A stretch of 64,000 nucleotides of DNA. Source: Aphanomyces cochlioides. Taxonomy: Eukaryota > Oomycota > Saprolegniomycetes > Saprolegniales > Verrucalvaceae. The notes under the pieces were generated by a model. The model searched no databases. It saw only the letters and a list, made by a program, of their open reading frames with translations, and was not told the DNA's origin. Shown here in pieces: positions 1-11,700 of the stretch (its first letter is position 1; each line of letters begins with the position of its first letter). Both the position numbers and the translations under genes were made by a program. Location of the stretch: NCBI GenBank assembly GCA_019828595.1, contig JAHQRK010000005.1, forward strand, positions 1,922,001-1,986,000, read 5' to 3'.

Positions 1-2737
1 AACTTCGTGATGTGAAGCGAAGCCAATACATTGGCTTGGTCTTGCGTCGATGTAGAGCACTGATCGTATAGGTCTTCGAGTCCAGGCAGATACGAGTTGT
101 GCCAAAGGGGAACATCCAAAGATGAGATGTGATTTGGACAGCCGTACGGAGTCCAGCGGGATTCAAACCAGCTACTCAATAAGGCTTTCCACATTGGAGT
201 GATATTGGGATTCTTGTACAGTTGTCTGATGAATGCAGAAGAGCCATTTGCCAAGAGGAGATCTCGGGGGGAACCCCATGGATGAAAAGCCTTCTCGAGG
301 AGAGTATAGCCCGGCGTAATCCAGGCAGACATGGCAGACTTGCGGGGTGGGGTGGTGATGGCTTGAATGCATCTGATCATGACAGAGCGGTTGTGTTGTT
401 GCCATAAAGCAAGTGCATGGTGCAGGCCTAAGCCACCGGACTTCTTCGGCATGAATAGGATCTCCTTTTTGATCAAACGGAGGCCATGGACAGAGGAGGA
501 TGGGTTGATTTCTTCACCATGCATAAATTGAAGCATGGCCTTGTCGATCTTTTTGGCCAGGTCTTTGTCGGCAGGGACAAAAGCCAGTTGGTACCATAAC
601 ACAGGCAGACATATGCTGTGCAGGATAGTGACTTTTCCGGCCATGGTTCGAGCCTTGTAGAGCCACAAAGACAAGCGAGCCACAAACTTCTCATACACGT
701 AATTGAAACGTGCCAATGGAGAAAGATTGGGCGCAACCAAGATACCAAGAGCCTTCACGGGACTGTCGGAAGTAACTTGTAGTGAGGCAAGGTTCCCATT
801 CAACTGGCTGTAGGTCAGAATTTGGGTCTTGTCTACGTTGAGTCGGAAACCAGACTTGTCGCAAAAGGTTTGAACCAATGCAAGCTGCCGGTGGAGGCAC
901 GTCTCATTTGCCGCATAGAGTTGCGAGTCGTCGGCAAAGTAACTCCCAGTGTGGTAGCGATCCCCACACTTGATGCCATAGTTGGAGTGTTGCCGTAGGA
1001 GTTGGCACATCGGTTCCAAAGCGATCACAAACAGAAGTGGCGACAGTGGATCACCTTGCAACACACCGCGTGAGATGTGAACTGGCTTGGACAAGAAGCC
1101 GTTCACCAAGATGCGAGACTTGCGGCCCGAGTACAGTACGCGAACCATGGCAACAAAGGTTTCGGGAAAGCCATAGTGACGGAGGACGCGGAGCAAGTAC
1201 GCGTGGTCCACGCGATCAAAAGCTTTCTCAAAGTCAAGCAGTGCCACCATCGAGGACGGACTGTGTAGTTTGATGTGGTGCAGCATGTCATCCAGTCGTG
1301 CAATATTGGTTTGGATATTGCTTCGACGGATAAAGCCTTGCTGGTCCGGGTGGATGATGTGTCGAATGTGGCGCTGAAGTCGATAAGCCAGAATACTCGT
1401 CAGGATTTTCACATCCGTGTTGAGTAGGCTAATGGGCCGATAGTTCTTGGCTTGTGACTTGGGGCCTTTCTTGTGCAGCAACACCAGCGTACTGACAAGT
1501 TGCATGGGAGTCAAGCGAGGGTGAGAATGGAGCTGGTGTGTGAATAGCAGCTCCAATACCAACGACCACTTGTGAGGTGCAAGTTTGAGGACTTCGAATG
1601 GCAGAGCGTTGGGACCTGGCGCTGAGTTCGAACTGCTGTGTCGAATAGCATGATAGAACTCGTTGGCGCGCAAGGGAGCCGACAGCTCTTTCTGGGCTTG
1701 CTCTGGCAGTTGCTTGTGTCGAGTCAATGGGGTCAGAAATGACGACACTTCGTCTCCAGATCGCTGCACCTCGGGAGCTGCAAACAAGTCCTTGTAGTAG
1801 TCGACCAGGACGTCAGACATGCCTTGTTGATTGGAGACAACATTTCCATTGACATCCACCAACTCTTTGAAGACTGTCTTCTTCAAGGGGGTAGGGACAG
1901 GGGACATGAAGTGGAACTTGGACGAGCGCTCTGCTTTGTACAAGTGAAGTTGGAACGCCTGGTCTTGACGAAACTGCTTGTCTCGATCTTGCAGCTCGTG
2001 AATTTGCTTTTGAAGGTCTCGCACTCGATCCACCAGCACTGAATCTTGACGCATGTTGGGGACTTGCAAAAGCGAAGCGATCTCGACAGCTAACTTCTTC
2101 AACGGCAGACGTTGTTTCTCCAATCGTTGAGAATGGAATTCTTTGAGTTGGGAGCGGATATCATTGACCAGCATGTCGTAGGCCTTGGAGATATTGTGGA
2201 ATGTTGGAGACTTGTCCAAAAATCGATCCAGACATCCATGAACAATCTCGGCCGCTCGTGGTAGACGAAGTAGCCAAGTTGGAGCTTTCCATGATCCAGA
2301 GCCATGGCGCAATGTTTGACGCTTTGAGATGATACGACAAGCCACGTGGTCAGCCTGTGGAACGTGTGGCATGTGCGTCGCCTTCCAATGACGAAGACCC
2401 GCCAAGGTGGACGAACAAAAGATGTAGTCAAGTCGGTTGGTGAGTGTGGGACTTGTGAAGGCTCGTGCCACGGGGTTTTGACGGCGAAACAGATCCACCA
2501 GAGACAAACTGTGCATCCATTGTTCCAGTTGAAGGGTGCCGGCCATGGTGGAGGTACTGGGTCTCAACGAATCCAAATCTTTGTTGAGAGTGCAGTTGAA
2601 ATCTCCTCCAACAATGTGGAGCGCATGTGGAGGAAAGTCGCGTGGCAATTCTTCGAAGTAACTTGCTCGTTGTTGGAAGGCTGCCGGCGCATAGATATTG
2701 TGGAGAACGACTGTCAGTGGACCCAGAGTACATCGCA
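1..2737 (-). mobile_element. LINE copy e1, partial, minus strand; runs off the left edge
   Basis: This is an internal ORF2 portion of the same LINE family that fills the window. Its 3' end lies left of base 1. Its 5' side stops where plus-strand copy e2 begins at 2738. Compared with e8 there is no net insertion or deletion along the whole 2.7 kb. The last 15 bases, 2723-2737, start with CC and have the length and form of a target duplication for e2, but the matching copy is not on the right side of e2. Confidence 0.93.
1..2737 (-). CDS. LINE ORF2 polyprotein, internal fragment (endonuclease part, RT, linker)
   Basis: The fragment covers about codons 125-1037 of the 1,351-codon ORF2. It begins inside the endonuclease domain, after the catalytic Glu, keeps the GGDFNC and RLDYIF motifs, contains the complete reverse transcriptase with the FADD box, and ends before the C-terminal CCHC motif. 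The frame appears open throughout, because its length matches the intact e8 copy base for base; I did not check every codon for a nonsense substitution. The upstream part of the gene was cut off by e2 and the downstream part lies outside the window, so this is a remnant, not a working gene. Confidence 0.85.
2723..2737. repeat. Orphan left target-site duplication of e2
   Basis: These 15 bases of e1 ORF2 lie directly before nucleotide 1 of e2. They begin with CC, as does every target duplication next to a plus-strand copy here. The sequence after the 3' end of e2 (18931 on) is a different part of ORF2, so the partner is missing. Confidence 0.6.
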
Positions 2738-2743
2738 CTTCCG

Positions 2744-2757
2744 AATTTGCCTCGTAC
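2744..2757 (+). promoter_or_regulatory. 5' UTR half of a 14-nt 5'/3' complementary pair
   Basis: Nucleotides 7-20 of the element read AATTTGCCTCGTAC. The exact reverse complement, GTACGAGGCAAATT, is in the 3' UTR of the same copy at 18865-18878. The same pair is in e4 (15949-15962 with 8644-8657) and in the other complete copies. It could join the two ends of the element RNA. That function is inference; the match itself is direct. Confidence 0.7.
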
Positions 2758-2824
2758 CCCTCAAGTCAAGAAGTTATCAAGTGCCGCCGCGCTCAAAATG
2801 TCCAACGCGAACAGCTGTTCCGAG

Positions 2825-3307
2825 CTCCGTGAGACCAACACTCACGGAGTCACCATCATTCCAGGTATTGTATCACCTCACCCACTTTCGTCGTCCAATC
2901 AGGATGGCGGAAGTGGTGTGAGTAATGTCTCTACACCTAACCCTAGGGCCGAAGTGGAGGTCGAGTTCGACCCCAACAGCGTCTCTGGAGACCAATCTGC
3001 GTCTCGCTCCCCCAGCGCTTCACCTGGTGCTCCACTCGCCGGAGTTCCAGGGGGGGTCAACCTCAGTGGGTCAGTGGTTGACCCCCAGACCACTGTCGTT
3101 AACTTGTCTAGCGAAGCCCTCACTCAGGAGGGCGAACCACTGGGGCCTTGTGCCTGTGGTGGCTGCTTCCCTGGACTCCAATTGGAGTCGATCCCCAGTG
3201 AAGGCGGCGAGAAAACGGGGTCCATGCCAGCCCTAGAGGCTACGAGGGCCCCCCTATGGGCACACCCTGCGGTTCTGTCTACTTCCCCCCAGGGGCCTCT
3301 TCGGAGG
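2825..3307 (+). other. Cluster of strong hairpins inside the 5' part of ORF1
   Basis: Five inverted repeats lie within 480 nt. They are CTCCGTGAG/CTCACGGAG (2825-2833 and 2841-2849); GGGGGTCAAC/GTTGACCCCC (3052-3061 and 3077-3086); GCCCTC/GAGGGC (3116-3121 and 3128-3133); a 16-bp perfect palindrome centred on CCAATTGG (3174-3189); and CCTC-TTCG-GAGG, a UUCG tetraloop closed by C-G (3296-3307). They recur in the other copies that keep this region. They could shape the RNA for translation or packaging, or reflect GC-rich coding sequence. Confidence 0.6.
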
Positions 3308-3398
3308 GGCGGGGGCGGTATCCCGATTTGGGTTCTCGCCGGAGCAATGGTGTACCCCAGTCACCGTGCTGCGGGGATGGCATGGATTCCCCTTCTAC

Positions 3399-3413
3399 CC
3401 CTGTCACTGGGGG
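3399..3413. repeat. Target-site duplication of e3 (partner 4822-4836)
   Basis: CCCTGTCACTGGGGG occurs on both sides of e3 and once in uninterrupted ORF1 copies. Its length is 15 bp. The copy at 4822 directly follows the element 3' end, so the GG rule holds (CC on this strand). Confidence 0.93.
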
Positions 3414-4676
3414 ACGCCGGGCTATACTCTCCTCGAGAAGGCTTTTCATCCATGGGGTTCCCCCCGAGATCTCCTCTTGGCAAATGGCTCTTCTGCATTC
3501 ATCAGACAACTGTACAAGAATCCCAATATCACTCCAATGTGGAAAGCCTTATTGAGTAGCTGGTTTGAATCCCGCTGGACTCCGTACGGCTGTCCAAATC
3601 ACATCTCATCTTTGGATGTTCCCCTTTGGCACAACTCGTATCTGCCTGGACTCGAAGACCTATACGATCAGTGCTCTACATCGACGCAAGACCAAGCCAA
3701 TGTATTGGCTTCGCTTCACATCACGAAGTTGTCGCATTTGTTGACTCCGTGTCAGCGAGTTTGGCCAGCTTCGATCTTGTTCGACAAAATCAACCGTGCC
3801 TGCCGCCAAGCCAATTTTGTCCCTCCAACGAAACAATGGATCTCAATCTTGGTGACCAAGTTATCACGATTGTTTGAGATTGTTTCTGAAGAGGATGCTC
3901 CCGTGTTCCACTTGCCGACGCCAAGCTCTGAATGGATGGAATGGCACTGGATAATTCACCCTGACTCGAGTCCGATCTTGTTGGCGCTTGCGACTTCGAA
4001 ATCGGCTAAGATCAGAGCTTCTCCAGCTGTCAGCTCGTCCATTCTTCCTACCAAGCATCTCAACCTGCCATCCAACTTTTACGAAGACCCCAAGCGCCTT
4101 ACCCAACTTGCCGCCTTCCTCCAACCCGACCACATTCTCCCTCGATATGGAGAGTTCATTTTCAAGACCCTTCTCCGCGCCAACGCCATGCAATATCTGT
4201 TTCAGTACCAAGACCCCAAGCCGACGTGTGTCTTCTGTCGTGTCAATGAGACGTACGAGCATTTCCTGTTCTCTTGTGGATATGGTCAATCTGTTTGGTA
4301 TTCCTTCAAGACAATCCAGCGACTGCTCGAGTGTTCCTTTCCGTCCACGTGTCTGGAAATGTTCTACGAGACGTCCAAGCCGTCCGATGGATACTACATC
4401 CGTGGCTATCTGAAGATATGGCCGATTGTCCGAGCCTGCGTGTATTATCAAATATGGCTCCAACGTGCCGATCGCACCTTTCGACCCGACCTCACAGCGA
4501 AGAGTCCGATGGAAGTTGCCATTCATGCTGCCTCTTTGATCAAGCTACATCTACAACAGCTCCTGGTTGATCTCCCTCTCAAGAAGGGATACACCAAGGT
4601 ATTCAATGTGCTCAAGCATCTATCTTCGGACCCCTGGTTACGTCAACACGCCATTCCTGACAGTGTCGTTTCATGA
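3414..4676 (+). pseudogene. LINE ORF2, C-terminal fragment (e3)
   Basis: The fragment holds ORF2 codons 932-1351 in an open frame ending in TGA at 4674. It keeps the region after the reverse transcriptase and the CCHC motif (CVFC, then His, then Cys) that ends many LINE ORF2 proteins of the zf-RVT type. It has no endonuclease, no reverse transcriptase and no start of its own. The frame upstream is ORF1 of e2 in another phase, so any read-through fusion would be accidental. Confidence 0.88.
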
Positions 4677-4821
4677 GTGAGCTGACGGCTCACCACTTCA
4701 TCTCCTGTTCAATGACCACTTTACCATATTCTGTTTTCCAAGTTCTATTTATACAGTACGAGGCAAATTAGTAAGTCATTAGGGCCTTTGCTCAAAAATA
4801 AGGTTAATACAACTCATTTAA
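3414..4821 (+). mobile_element. LINE copy e3, 5'-truncated (1,408 bp), in ORF1 of e2
   Basis: Only the last fifth of the element was copied: ORF2 from codon 932 to its stop, then the 3' UTR ending at CATTTAA. It lies in the same orientation as its host copy and has a 15-bp target duplication. The 3' UTR lacks one base in the hairpin after the stop codon. This is an ordinary incomplete reverse-transcription product. Confidence 0.95.
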
Positions 4822-4836
4822 CCCTGTCACTGGGGG

Positions 4837-7258
4837 TCTGGCCCCGGCCTTTCTCGTGACCAATGGGACTGAGCCAGCAGCCACCAACCGCGTCGCCCCC
4901 TGTGCTGAGCCTCCTAGAACGGGAGAGGAAGAAGAAAAATCTCAAGAGGACGTGGATATGGTCTCTGGAGACGCCGAGGGGAAGGATTCTACTGAAACCG
5001 AGGCCTTAACCGACGAGGGAAATACTCAAATTCACTCGGAGGTTGATGGGTCAGGCGACATTAACGGCCAAGCGAAGCCGTGTGATACTCCTGGAGAAGT
5101 TATTCAAGAGGAACAATCGACAAACAATGACAATGACCAGTCAAATCAAGACATTGTCGACAAATCCGTTGCTCAAGGAAATGGCGCTGTTGATCCTCCT
5201 ACCGCGGCAGACAAAATACAAGGCGATCAAGAGCAACAAAACGCTGAAAAGGCCAATCCATGGACGCAAAAGGCTCCCGGCAAGGATTCAGCTTCGTCCA
5301 AGAAAGATTCCAAGCAAGGCAATGCCCCCAAAGGCGCGAAACATCGCAACACTGGTGCTCATGCTATTGCCGATGACGATATTGCGCGATGCGAGGCCAT
5401 GGCGGACACATTCTACAAAGACTCTGGTGACATGGACGCCTTCATTGAAAACATTTTGCTCACTCCCCAGTCCCAAGTGTACGAGCTCACAGTCAAGTTG
5501 GGCGAAGCCTACAAGGACTGGTCCGAAAAAGTCATCTGCGATCAATTTGTCAAGGAAAATCCTGGTTCGTTATGGGGCTCCAAATTTCCGAACATTTTGA
5601 TCCACAAGAAGAACCCACAGACCATTGTGATCTCAAGTTACAACTTGTCTACGTGCGTGGAAATGGGAGGCACAACGTTTCGACTTGGTGGCAAAGACTT
5701 CCTGGTTCCCAAGTACTCGCGTTATGGCAACAACTACTACGTTACGTTCAACAAGGTCAGTCACCCTTCGATGGCCAAGGCGATTGTCAAGAAAATGGCT
5801 GCATTGACCAAGTCAGTGATAGCAGCATTCAACCCTACTGCTGGTCAGAACATCAAGTCGCCGCATTTGAGAGTCATTTTCAAGTCGTCTGCGCCTCCTG
5901 CAGTGTTGGTGCCAAAATCCGGCGACGCACTACGCGAAATCACCATTACGGATCCGTCGGGTCAGCCTTTTGTCGTCGTGTTTCAGCACAAGATCGCTGC
6001 TCTGAACAAGACATTGCCTCCGTCGATTGTTTCACGACGTGCAGAGGCCAAGGCTGAAAAAGCGAAGGCAAAAGCGGCCAAGGCAGCGGCAAAATCTCCT
6101 CCGTCAGGAGAAAAAGAACCTGAACATGATGGAGACGATCATGATCAAGACCCTGGAACAAATGCGGAAGGCAAGGCCGACTCAACTGAGGCATCTGAAG
6201 ATGGTCAAGATGAACAACCACAGCCAACAGCTCCTTCTCATGGCTCTGATGTCGATATGTCTGGTGACAGCGATCCCCCTAACAACAATGGACAAGACAA
6301 ACAACAAGAAGATGTGGAAATGTCTACCAACGAATCGCCCGCTCTTGCTCCACCAAGTGAGCAGCCCAAGAACTCGCTGGACCTTCAATTGGTAACGGGC
6401 TACCGGTCTGGACCAGCTCCAAAACGTACTTTGCCTTCGTCCCCACGTTTGGATCCCCTGCCGACATCCAACCGTTTTCATATCCTCGAAGAAGACGACG
6501 TGGAACTCTCGTTTGAAGACTTTGCAGTGCCTCGAATTGTATTGGAAGATTCAAGTGCGCCACGCCCGAAAAAGACCAAAGGCAAAGCGAAGAAACAACG
6601 ACTTAACAAGTCTGCTGCAGCCCACCTCGAATTGGCGAAGAAGATCATTCGAGACAAGAAAGTCGAAGGCAGTATCACCGAATGTCAACGCATTTTGCGA
6701 GATGATCCTCAGCTCGTTGCACATGCTATGTACGCACAAGATGAAGACCTCAGTTTGTTTCAGTCACTTGTTGCAACCAAGACTATTGAGCGCAAGATGG
6801 CTTTGTTAAAAGCTCAAGGCAAGCCTCACAACTACAAACATCACGTCAACTTCATGGCTCAATACAAGATTCACCCGTCAGAAATCTTGGAAGAATTGAC
6901 CACGGACATACCAGAGATCAAGCGCATCCTCTTTGCACTTGCTACGATTGACTTATTCCTCTCAAATCGGGCCCCAGACCTCTACACAAACTCGGAGGCA
7001 CTGACTGTTCTATTGAACCAAGAAGCAACAAGATTGCCTGACACCAACTGCTTGACGGACTGGTCGCTGTTTGCTTTGATCGAAAACTTCAGCGACAATC
7101 TCGAGAAGTTCACTTTGCCGGCTCCCGTCTTGTCGGCCATCTCGATGCTCAAAAGCATCACCAACAATTACCACATCGACGAGCTCTGCAGCAAAGCTCA
7201 CCACTCCATGAACGCCGACGAAATTGATCCCCTCGATTTGGAGGACGATCAACTCTAA
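4837..7258 (+). pseudogene. LINE ORF1, main C-terminal part of e2 copy
   Basis: After e3, ORF1 resumes and stays open to TAA at 7256. In order it has an acidic stretch with several Glu and Asp, a linker rich in Gln, Asn and Lys, a probable folded domain (residues about 385-600 of intact ORF1), a Lys/Ala-rich helix (about 610-625), a second acidic linker, a basic cluster (PKKTKGKAKKQR), and a helical C-terminal domain (about 790-990). ORF1 proteins of LINEs generally bind the element RNA; that role is assumed here. No CCHC zinc knuckle or clear RRM is visible. It is separated from its start by e3 and by the frameshift at 3249-3254. Confidence 0.85.
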
Positions 7259-7336
7259 GGCTTCTATCCCCTGCTTCAATCCATTTCAACCTCCCCTCTG
7301 ACCCCTCCATTCTACTCATTTTCATCTGTACTCGTG
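7259..7336 (+). other. 78-nt ORF1-ORF2 spacer
   Basis: The spacer is rich in C and T and separates the ORF1 stop from the ORF2 ATG. It has the same length in other copies (for example 12792-12869 and 60366-60443), except for 2 extra bases in e9. The two frames do not overlap, so ORF2 must be reached by reinitiation or internal entry rather than by frameshifting. I see no coding potential in it. Confidence 0.8.
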
Positions 7337-8591
7337 ATGAGTGACAACAACTTCTCCGATGTCCCAACTGAACTCGTGGACTGGGACCCACAAATCATCT
7401 CCCTCAACACCAATGGCTTCTCCAACAGTCATCGGTACATCCTCGACAAACTATCAAGTGTTCACGACGTTTCCTTTATCCAAGAAACCCGTTTCCGCAC
7501 GCCAAGTCTCCACGACCGTGTTGCGTTCCATTGGCAACGCATCACAAACCACGAAGGCTCTTTGTTCTTTGAAGAGCCTATTTACCCTGAAGTATCCACG
7601 TCGCCAGCCACTGGAGGTCTGGCTACGTTGATACATCCTCACTCTCCTTTGAAGAACGCCACTCAAGTCCCTCATGACAACCCAGTGCTTCGTGGTCGTT
7701 ATCTACAAGTGCGATGTACTCTGGGTCCACTGACAGTCGTTCTCCACAATATCTATGCGCCGGCAGCCTTCCAACAACGAGCAAGTTACTTCGAAGAATT
7801 GCCACGCGACTTTCCTCCACATGCGCTCCACATTGTTGGAGGAGATTTCAACTGCACTCTCAACAAAGATTTGGATTCGTTGAGACCCAGTACCTCCACC
7901 ATGGCCGGCACCCTTCAACTGGAACAATGGATGCACAGTTTGTCTCTGGTGGATCTGTTTCGCCGTCAAAACCCCGTGGCACGAGCCTTCACAAGTCCCA
8001 CACTCACCAACCGACTTGACTACATCTTTTGTTCGTCCACCTTGGCGGGTCTTCGTCATTGGAAGGCGACGCACATGCCACACGTTCCACAGGCTGACCA
8101 CGTGGCTTGTCGTATCATCACAAAGCGTCAAACATTGCGCCATGGCTCTGGATCATGGAAAGCTCCAACTTGGCTACTTCGTCTACCACGAGCGGCCGAG
8201 ATTGTTCATGGATGTCTGGATCGATTTTTGGACAAGTCTCCAACATTCCACAATATCTCCAAGGCCTACGACATGCTGGTCAATGATATCCGCTCCCAAC
8301 TCAAAGAATTCCATTCTCAACGATTGGAGAAACAACGTCTGCCGTTGAAGAAGTTAGCTGTCGAGATCGCTTCGCTTTTGCAAGTCCCCAACATGCGTCA
8401 AGATTCAGTGCTGGTGGATCGAGTGCGAGACCTTCAAAAGCAAATTCACGAGCTGCAAGATCGAGACAAGCAGTTTCGTCAAGACCAGGCGTTCCAACTT
8501 CACTTGTACAAAGCAGAGCGCTCGTCCAAGTTCCACTTCATGTCCCCTGTCCCTACCCCCTTGAAGAAGACAGTCTTCAAAGAGTTGGTGG
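7337..8591 (+). pseudogene. LINE ORF2, N-terminal part of e2 copy (AP-type endonuclease)
   Basis: ORF2 begins with ATG at 7337; an in-frame GTG precedes it. This part codes codons 1-418: the APE-like endonuclease with Glu50 in FIQETR, GGDFNC (Asp170, Asn172), RLDYIF, and the Asp254-His255 pair, then a coiled-coil-like linker rich in Gln, Arg and Lys. The frame is stopped by the insertion of e4 and continues at 15984. With e4 and one copy of the duplication removed, the total is exactly 4,056 nt, so e2 ORF2 was intact until e4 arrived. Confidence 0.9.
8577..8591. repeat. Target-site duplication of e4 (partner 15969-15983)
   Basis: TCAAAGAGTTGGTGG flanks e4 on both sides and occurs once in uninterrupted ORF2. 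It is 15 bp long and ends in GG next to the element 3' end. Confidence 0.95.
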
Positions 8592-8659
8592 TTAAATGAG
8601 TTGTATTAACCTTATTTTTGAGCAAAGGCCCTAATGACTTACTAATTTGCCTCGTACTG

Positions 8660-8668
8660 TATAAATAG
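8660..8668 (+). promoter_or_regulatory. TATA-like box on the antisense strand of the 3' UTR
   Basis: TATAAATAG lies on the strand opposite to the element sense strand, next to the 14-nt complementary segment. The same box is in the 3' UTR of the other copies. It points back into ORF2 antisense. It could be an antisense promoter or chance in AT-rich UTR sequence; nothing else here confirms activity. Confidence 0.3.
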
Positions 8669-8737
8669 AACTTGGAAAACAGAATATGGCAAAGTGGTCA
8701 TTGAACAGGAGATGAAGTGAGTGAGCCGTCAGCTCAC

Positions 8738-11700
8738 TCATGAAACGGCGCTGTCAGGAATGGCGTGTTGACGTAACCAGCGGTCCGAAGATAGATGCTT
8801 GAGCACATTGAATACCTTGGTGTATCCCTTCTTGAGAGGGAGATCAACCAGGAGCTGTTGTAGATGTAGCTTGATCAAAGAGGCAGCATGAATGGCAACT
8901 TCCATCGGACTCTTCGCTGTGAGGTCGGGTCGAAAGGTGCGATCGGCACGTTGGAGCCATATTTGATAATACACGCAGGCTCGGACAATCGGCCAGATCT
9001 TCAGATAGCCACGGATGTAGTATCCATCGGACGGCTTGGGCGTCTCGTAGAACATTTCCAGACACGTGGACGGAAAGGAACACTCGAGCAGTCGCTGGAT
9101 TGTCTTGAAGAAATACCAAACAGATTGACCATATCCACAAGAGAACAGGAAATGCTCGTACGTCTCATTGACACGACAGAAGACACACGTCGGCTTGGGG
9201 TCTTGGTACTGAAACAGATATTGCATGGCGTTGGCGCGGAGAAGGGTCTTGAAAATGAACTCTCCATATCGAGGGAGAATGTGGTCGGGTTGGAGGAAGG
9301 CGGCAAGTTGGGTAAGGCGCTTGGGGTCTTCGTAAAAGTTGGATGGCAGGTTGAGATGCTTGGTAGGAAGAATGGACGAGCTGATAGCTGGAGAAGCTCT
9401 GATCTTAGCCGATTTCGAAGTCGCAAGCGCCAACAAGATCGGACTCGAGTCAGGGTGAATCATCCAGTGCCATTCCATCCATTCAGAGCTTGGCGTCGGC
9501 AAGTGGAACACGGGAGCATCCTCTTCAGAAACAATCTCAAACAATCGTGATAACTTGGTCACCAAGATTGAGATCCATTGTTTCGTTGGAGGGACAAAAT
9601 TGGCTTGGCGGCAGGCACGGTTGATTTTGTCGAACAAGATCGAAGCTGGCCAAACTCGCTGACACGGAGTCAACAAATGCGACAACTTCGTGATGTGAAG
9701 CGAAGCCAATACATTGGCTTGGTCTTGCGTCGATGTAGAGCACTGATCGTATAGGTCTTCGAGTCCAGGCAGATACGAGTTGTGCCAAAGGGGAATATCC
9801 AAAGATGAGATGTGATTTGGACAGCCGTACGGAGTCCAGCGGGATTCAAACCAGCTACTCAATAAGGCTTTCCACATTGGAGTGATATTGGGATTCTTGT
9901 ACAGTTGTCTGATGAATGCAGAAGAGCCATTTGCCAAGAGGAGATCTCGGGGGGACCCCATGGATGAAAAGCCTTCTCGAGGAGAGTATAGCCCGGCGTA
10001 ATCCAGGCGGCCATGGCAGACTTGCGGGGTGGGGTGGTGATGGCTTGAATGCATCTGATCATGACAGAGCGGTTGTGTTGTTGCCATAAAGCAAGTGCAT
10101 GGTGCAGGCCTAAGCCACCGGACTTCTTCGGCATGAATAGGATCTCCTTTTTGATCAAACGGAGGCCATGGACAGAGGAGGATGGGTTGATTTCTTCACC
10201 ATGCATAAATTGAAGCATGGCCTTGTCGATCTTTTTGGCCAGGTCTTTGTCGGCAGGGACAAAAGCCAGTTGGTACCATAACACAGGCAGACATATGCTT
10301 TGCAGGATAGTGACTTTTCCGGCCATGGTTCGAGCCTTGTAGAGCCACAAAACAAGCGAGCCACAAACTTCTCAAACACGTAATTGAAACGTGCCAATGG
10401 AGAAAGATTGGGCGCAACCAAGATACCAAGAGCCTTCACGGGACTGTCGGAAGTAACTTGTAGTGAGGCAAGGTTCCCATTCAACTGGCTGTAGGTCAGA
10501 ATTTGGGTCTTGTCGACGTTGAGTCGGAAACCAGACTTGTCGCAAAAGGTTTGAACCAATGCAAGCTGCCGGTGGAGGCACGTCTCATTTGCCGCATAGA
10601 GTTGCGAGTCGTCGGCAAAGTAACTCCCAGTGTGGTAGCGATCCCCACACTTGATGCCATAGTTGGAGTGTTGCCGTAGGAGTTGGCACATCGGTTCCAA
10701 AGCGATCACAAACAGAAGTGACGACAGTGGATCACCTTGCAACACACCGCGTGAGATGTGAACTGGCTTGGACAAGAAGCCGTTCACCAAGATGCGAGAC
10801 TTGCGGCCCGAGTACAGTACGCGAACCATGTCAACAAAGGTTTCGGGAAAGCCATAGTGACGGAGGACGAGGAGCAAGTACGCGTGGTCCACGCGATCAA
10901 AAGCTTTCTCAAAGTCAAGCAGTGCCACCATCGAGGACGGACTGTGTAGTTTGATGTGGTGCAGCATGTCATCCAGTCGTGCAATATTGGTTTGGATATT
11001 GCTTCGACGGATAAAGCCTTGCTGGTCCGGGTGGATGATGTGTCGAATGTGGCGCTGGAGTCGATAAGCCAGAATACTCGTCAGGATTTTCACATCCGTG
11101 TTGAGTAGGCTAATGGGCCGATAGTTCTTGGCTTGTGACTTGGGGCCTTTCTTGTGCAGCAACACCAGCGTACTGACAAGTTGCATGGGAGTCAAGCGAG
11201 GGTGAGAATGGAGCTGGTGTGTGAATAGCAGCTCCAATACCAACGACCACTTGTGAGGTGCAAGTTTGAGGACTTCGAATGGCAGAGCGTTGGGACCTGG
11301 CGCTGAGTTCGAACTGCTGTGTCGAATAGCATGATAGAACTCGTTGGCGCGCAAGGGAGCCGACAGCTCTTTCTGGGCTTGCTCTGGCAGTTGCTTGTGT
11401 CGAGTCAATGGGGTCAGAAATGACGACACTTCGTCTCCAGATCGCTGCACCTCGGGAGCTGCAAACAAGTCCTTGTAGTAGTCGACCAGGACGTCAGACA
11501 TGCCTTGTTGATTGGAGACAACATTTCCATTGACATCCACCAACTCTTTGAAGACTGTCTTCTTCAAGGGGGTAGGGACAGGGGACATGAAGTGGAACTT
11601 GGACGAGCGCTCTGCTTTATACAAGTGAAGTTGGAACGCCTGGTCTTGACGAAACTGCTTGTCTCGATCTTGCAGCTCGTGAATTTGCTTTTGAAGGTCT

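Larger units (their letters stand above)
2798..3413 (+). pseudogene. LINE ORF1, N-terminal part of e2 copy, frameshifted
   Basis: ORF1 starts at the ATG 60 nt from the element end, in the favourable context CAAAATGTCC. This part codes the Ser/Pro/Gly-rich N-terminus, including a Cys-x-Cys-x2-Cys cluster (residues 118-123 in intact copies). The run of seven C found in other copies is only six here (3249-3254), which shifts the frame so that residues after about 150 are wrong. The gene is then cut at 3413 by e3 and resumes at 4837. The GC-rich DNA of this part also has several hairpins (see 2825-3307). No known domain is recognisable in this part. Confidence 0.85.

Noticed and set aside
2936..2948. 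Telomere-like string (CCTAACCCTAGGG)
   Set aside because: It is under two repeat units, lies in ORF1 coding sequence and recurs in each copy; no telomere array is present.
8888..9550. Antisense 220-codon ORF as a protein gene
   Set aside because: It lies wholly opposite conserved ORF2 sequence, is interrupted in e7 and e13, and has no recognisable domain; openness is explained by the sense codons.
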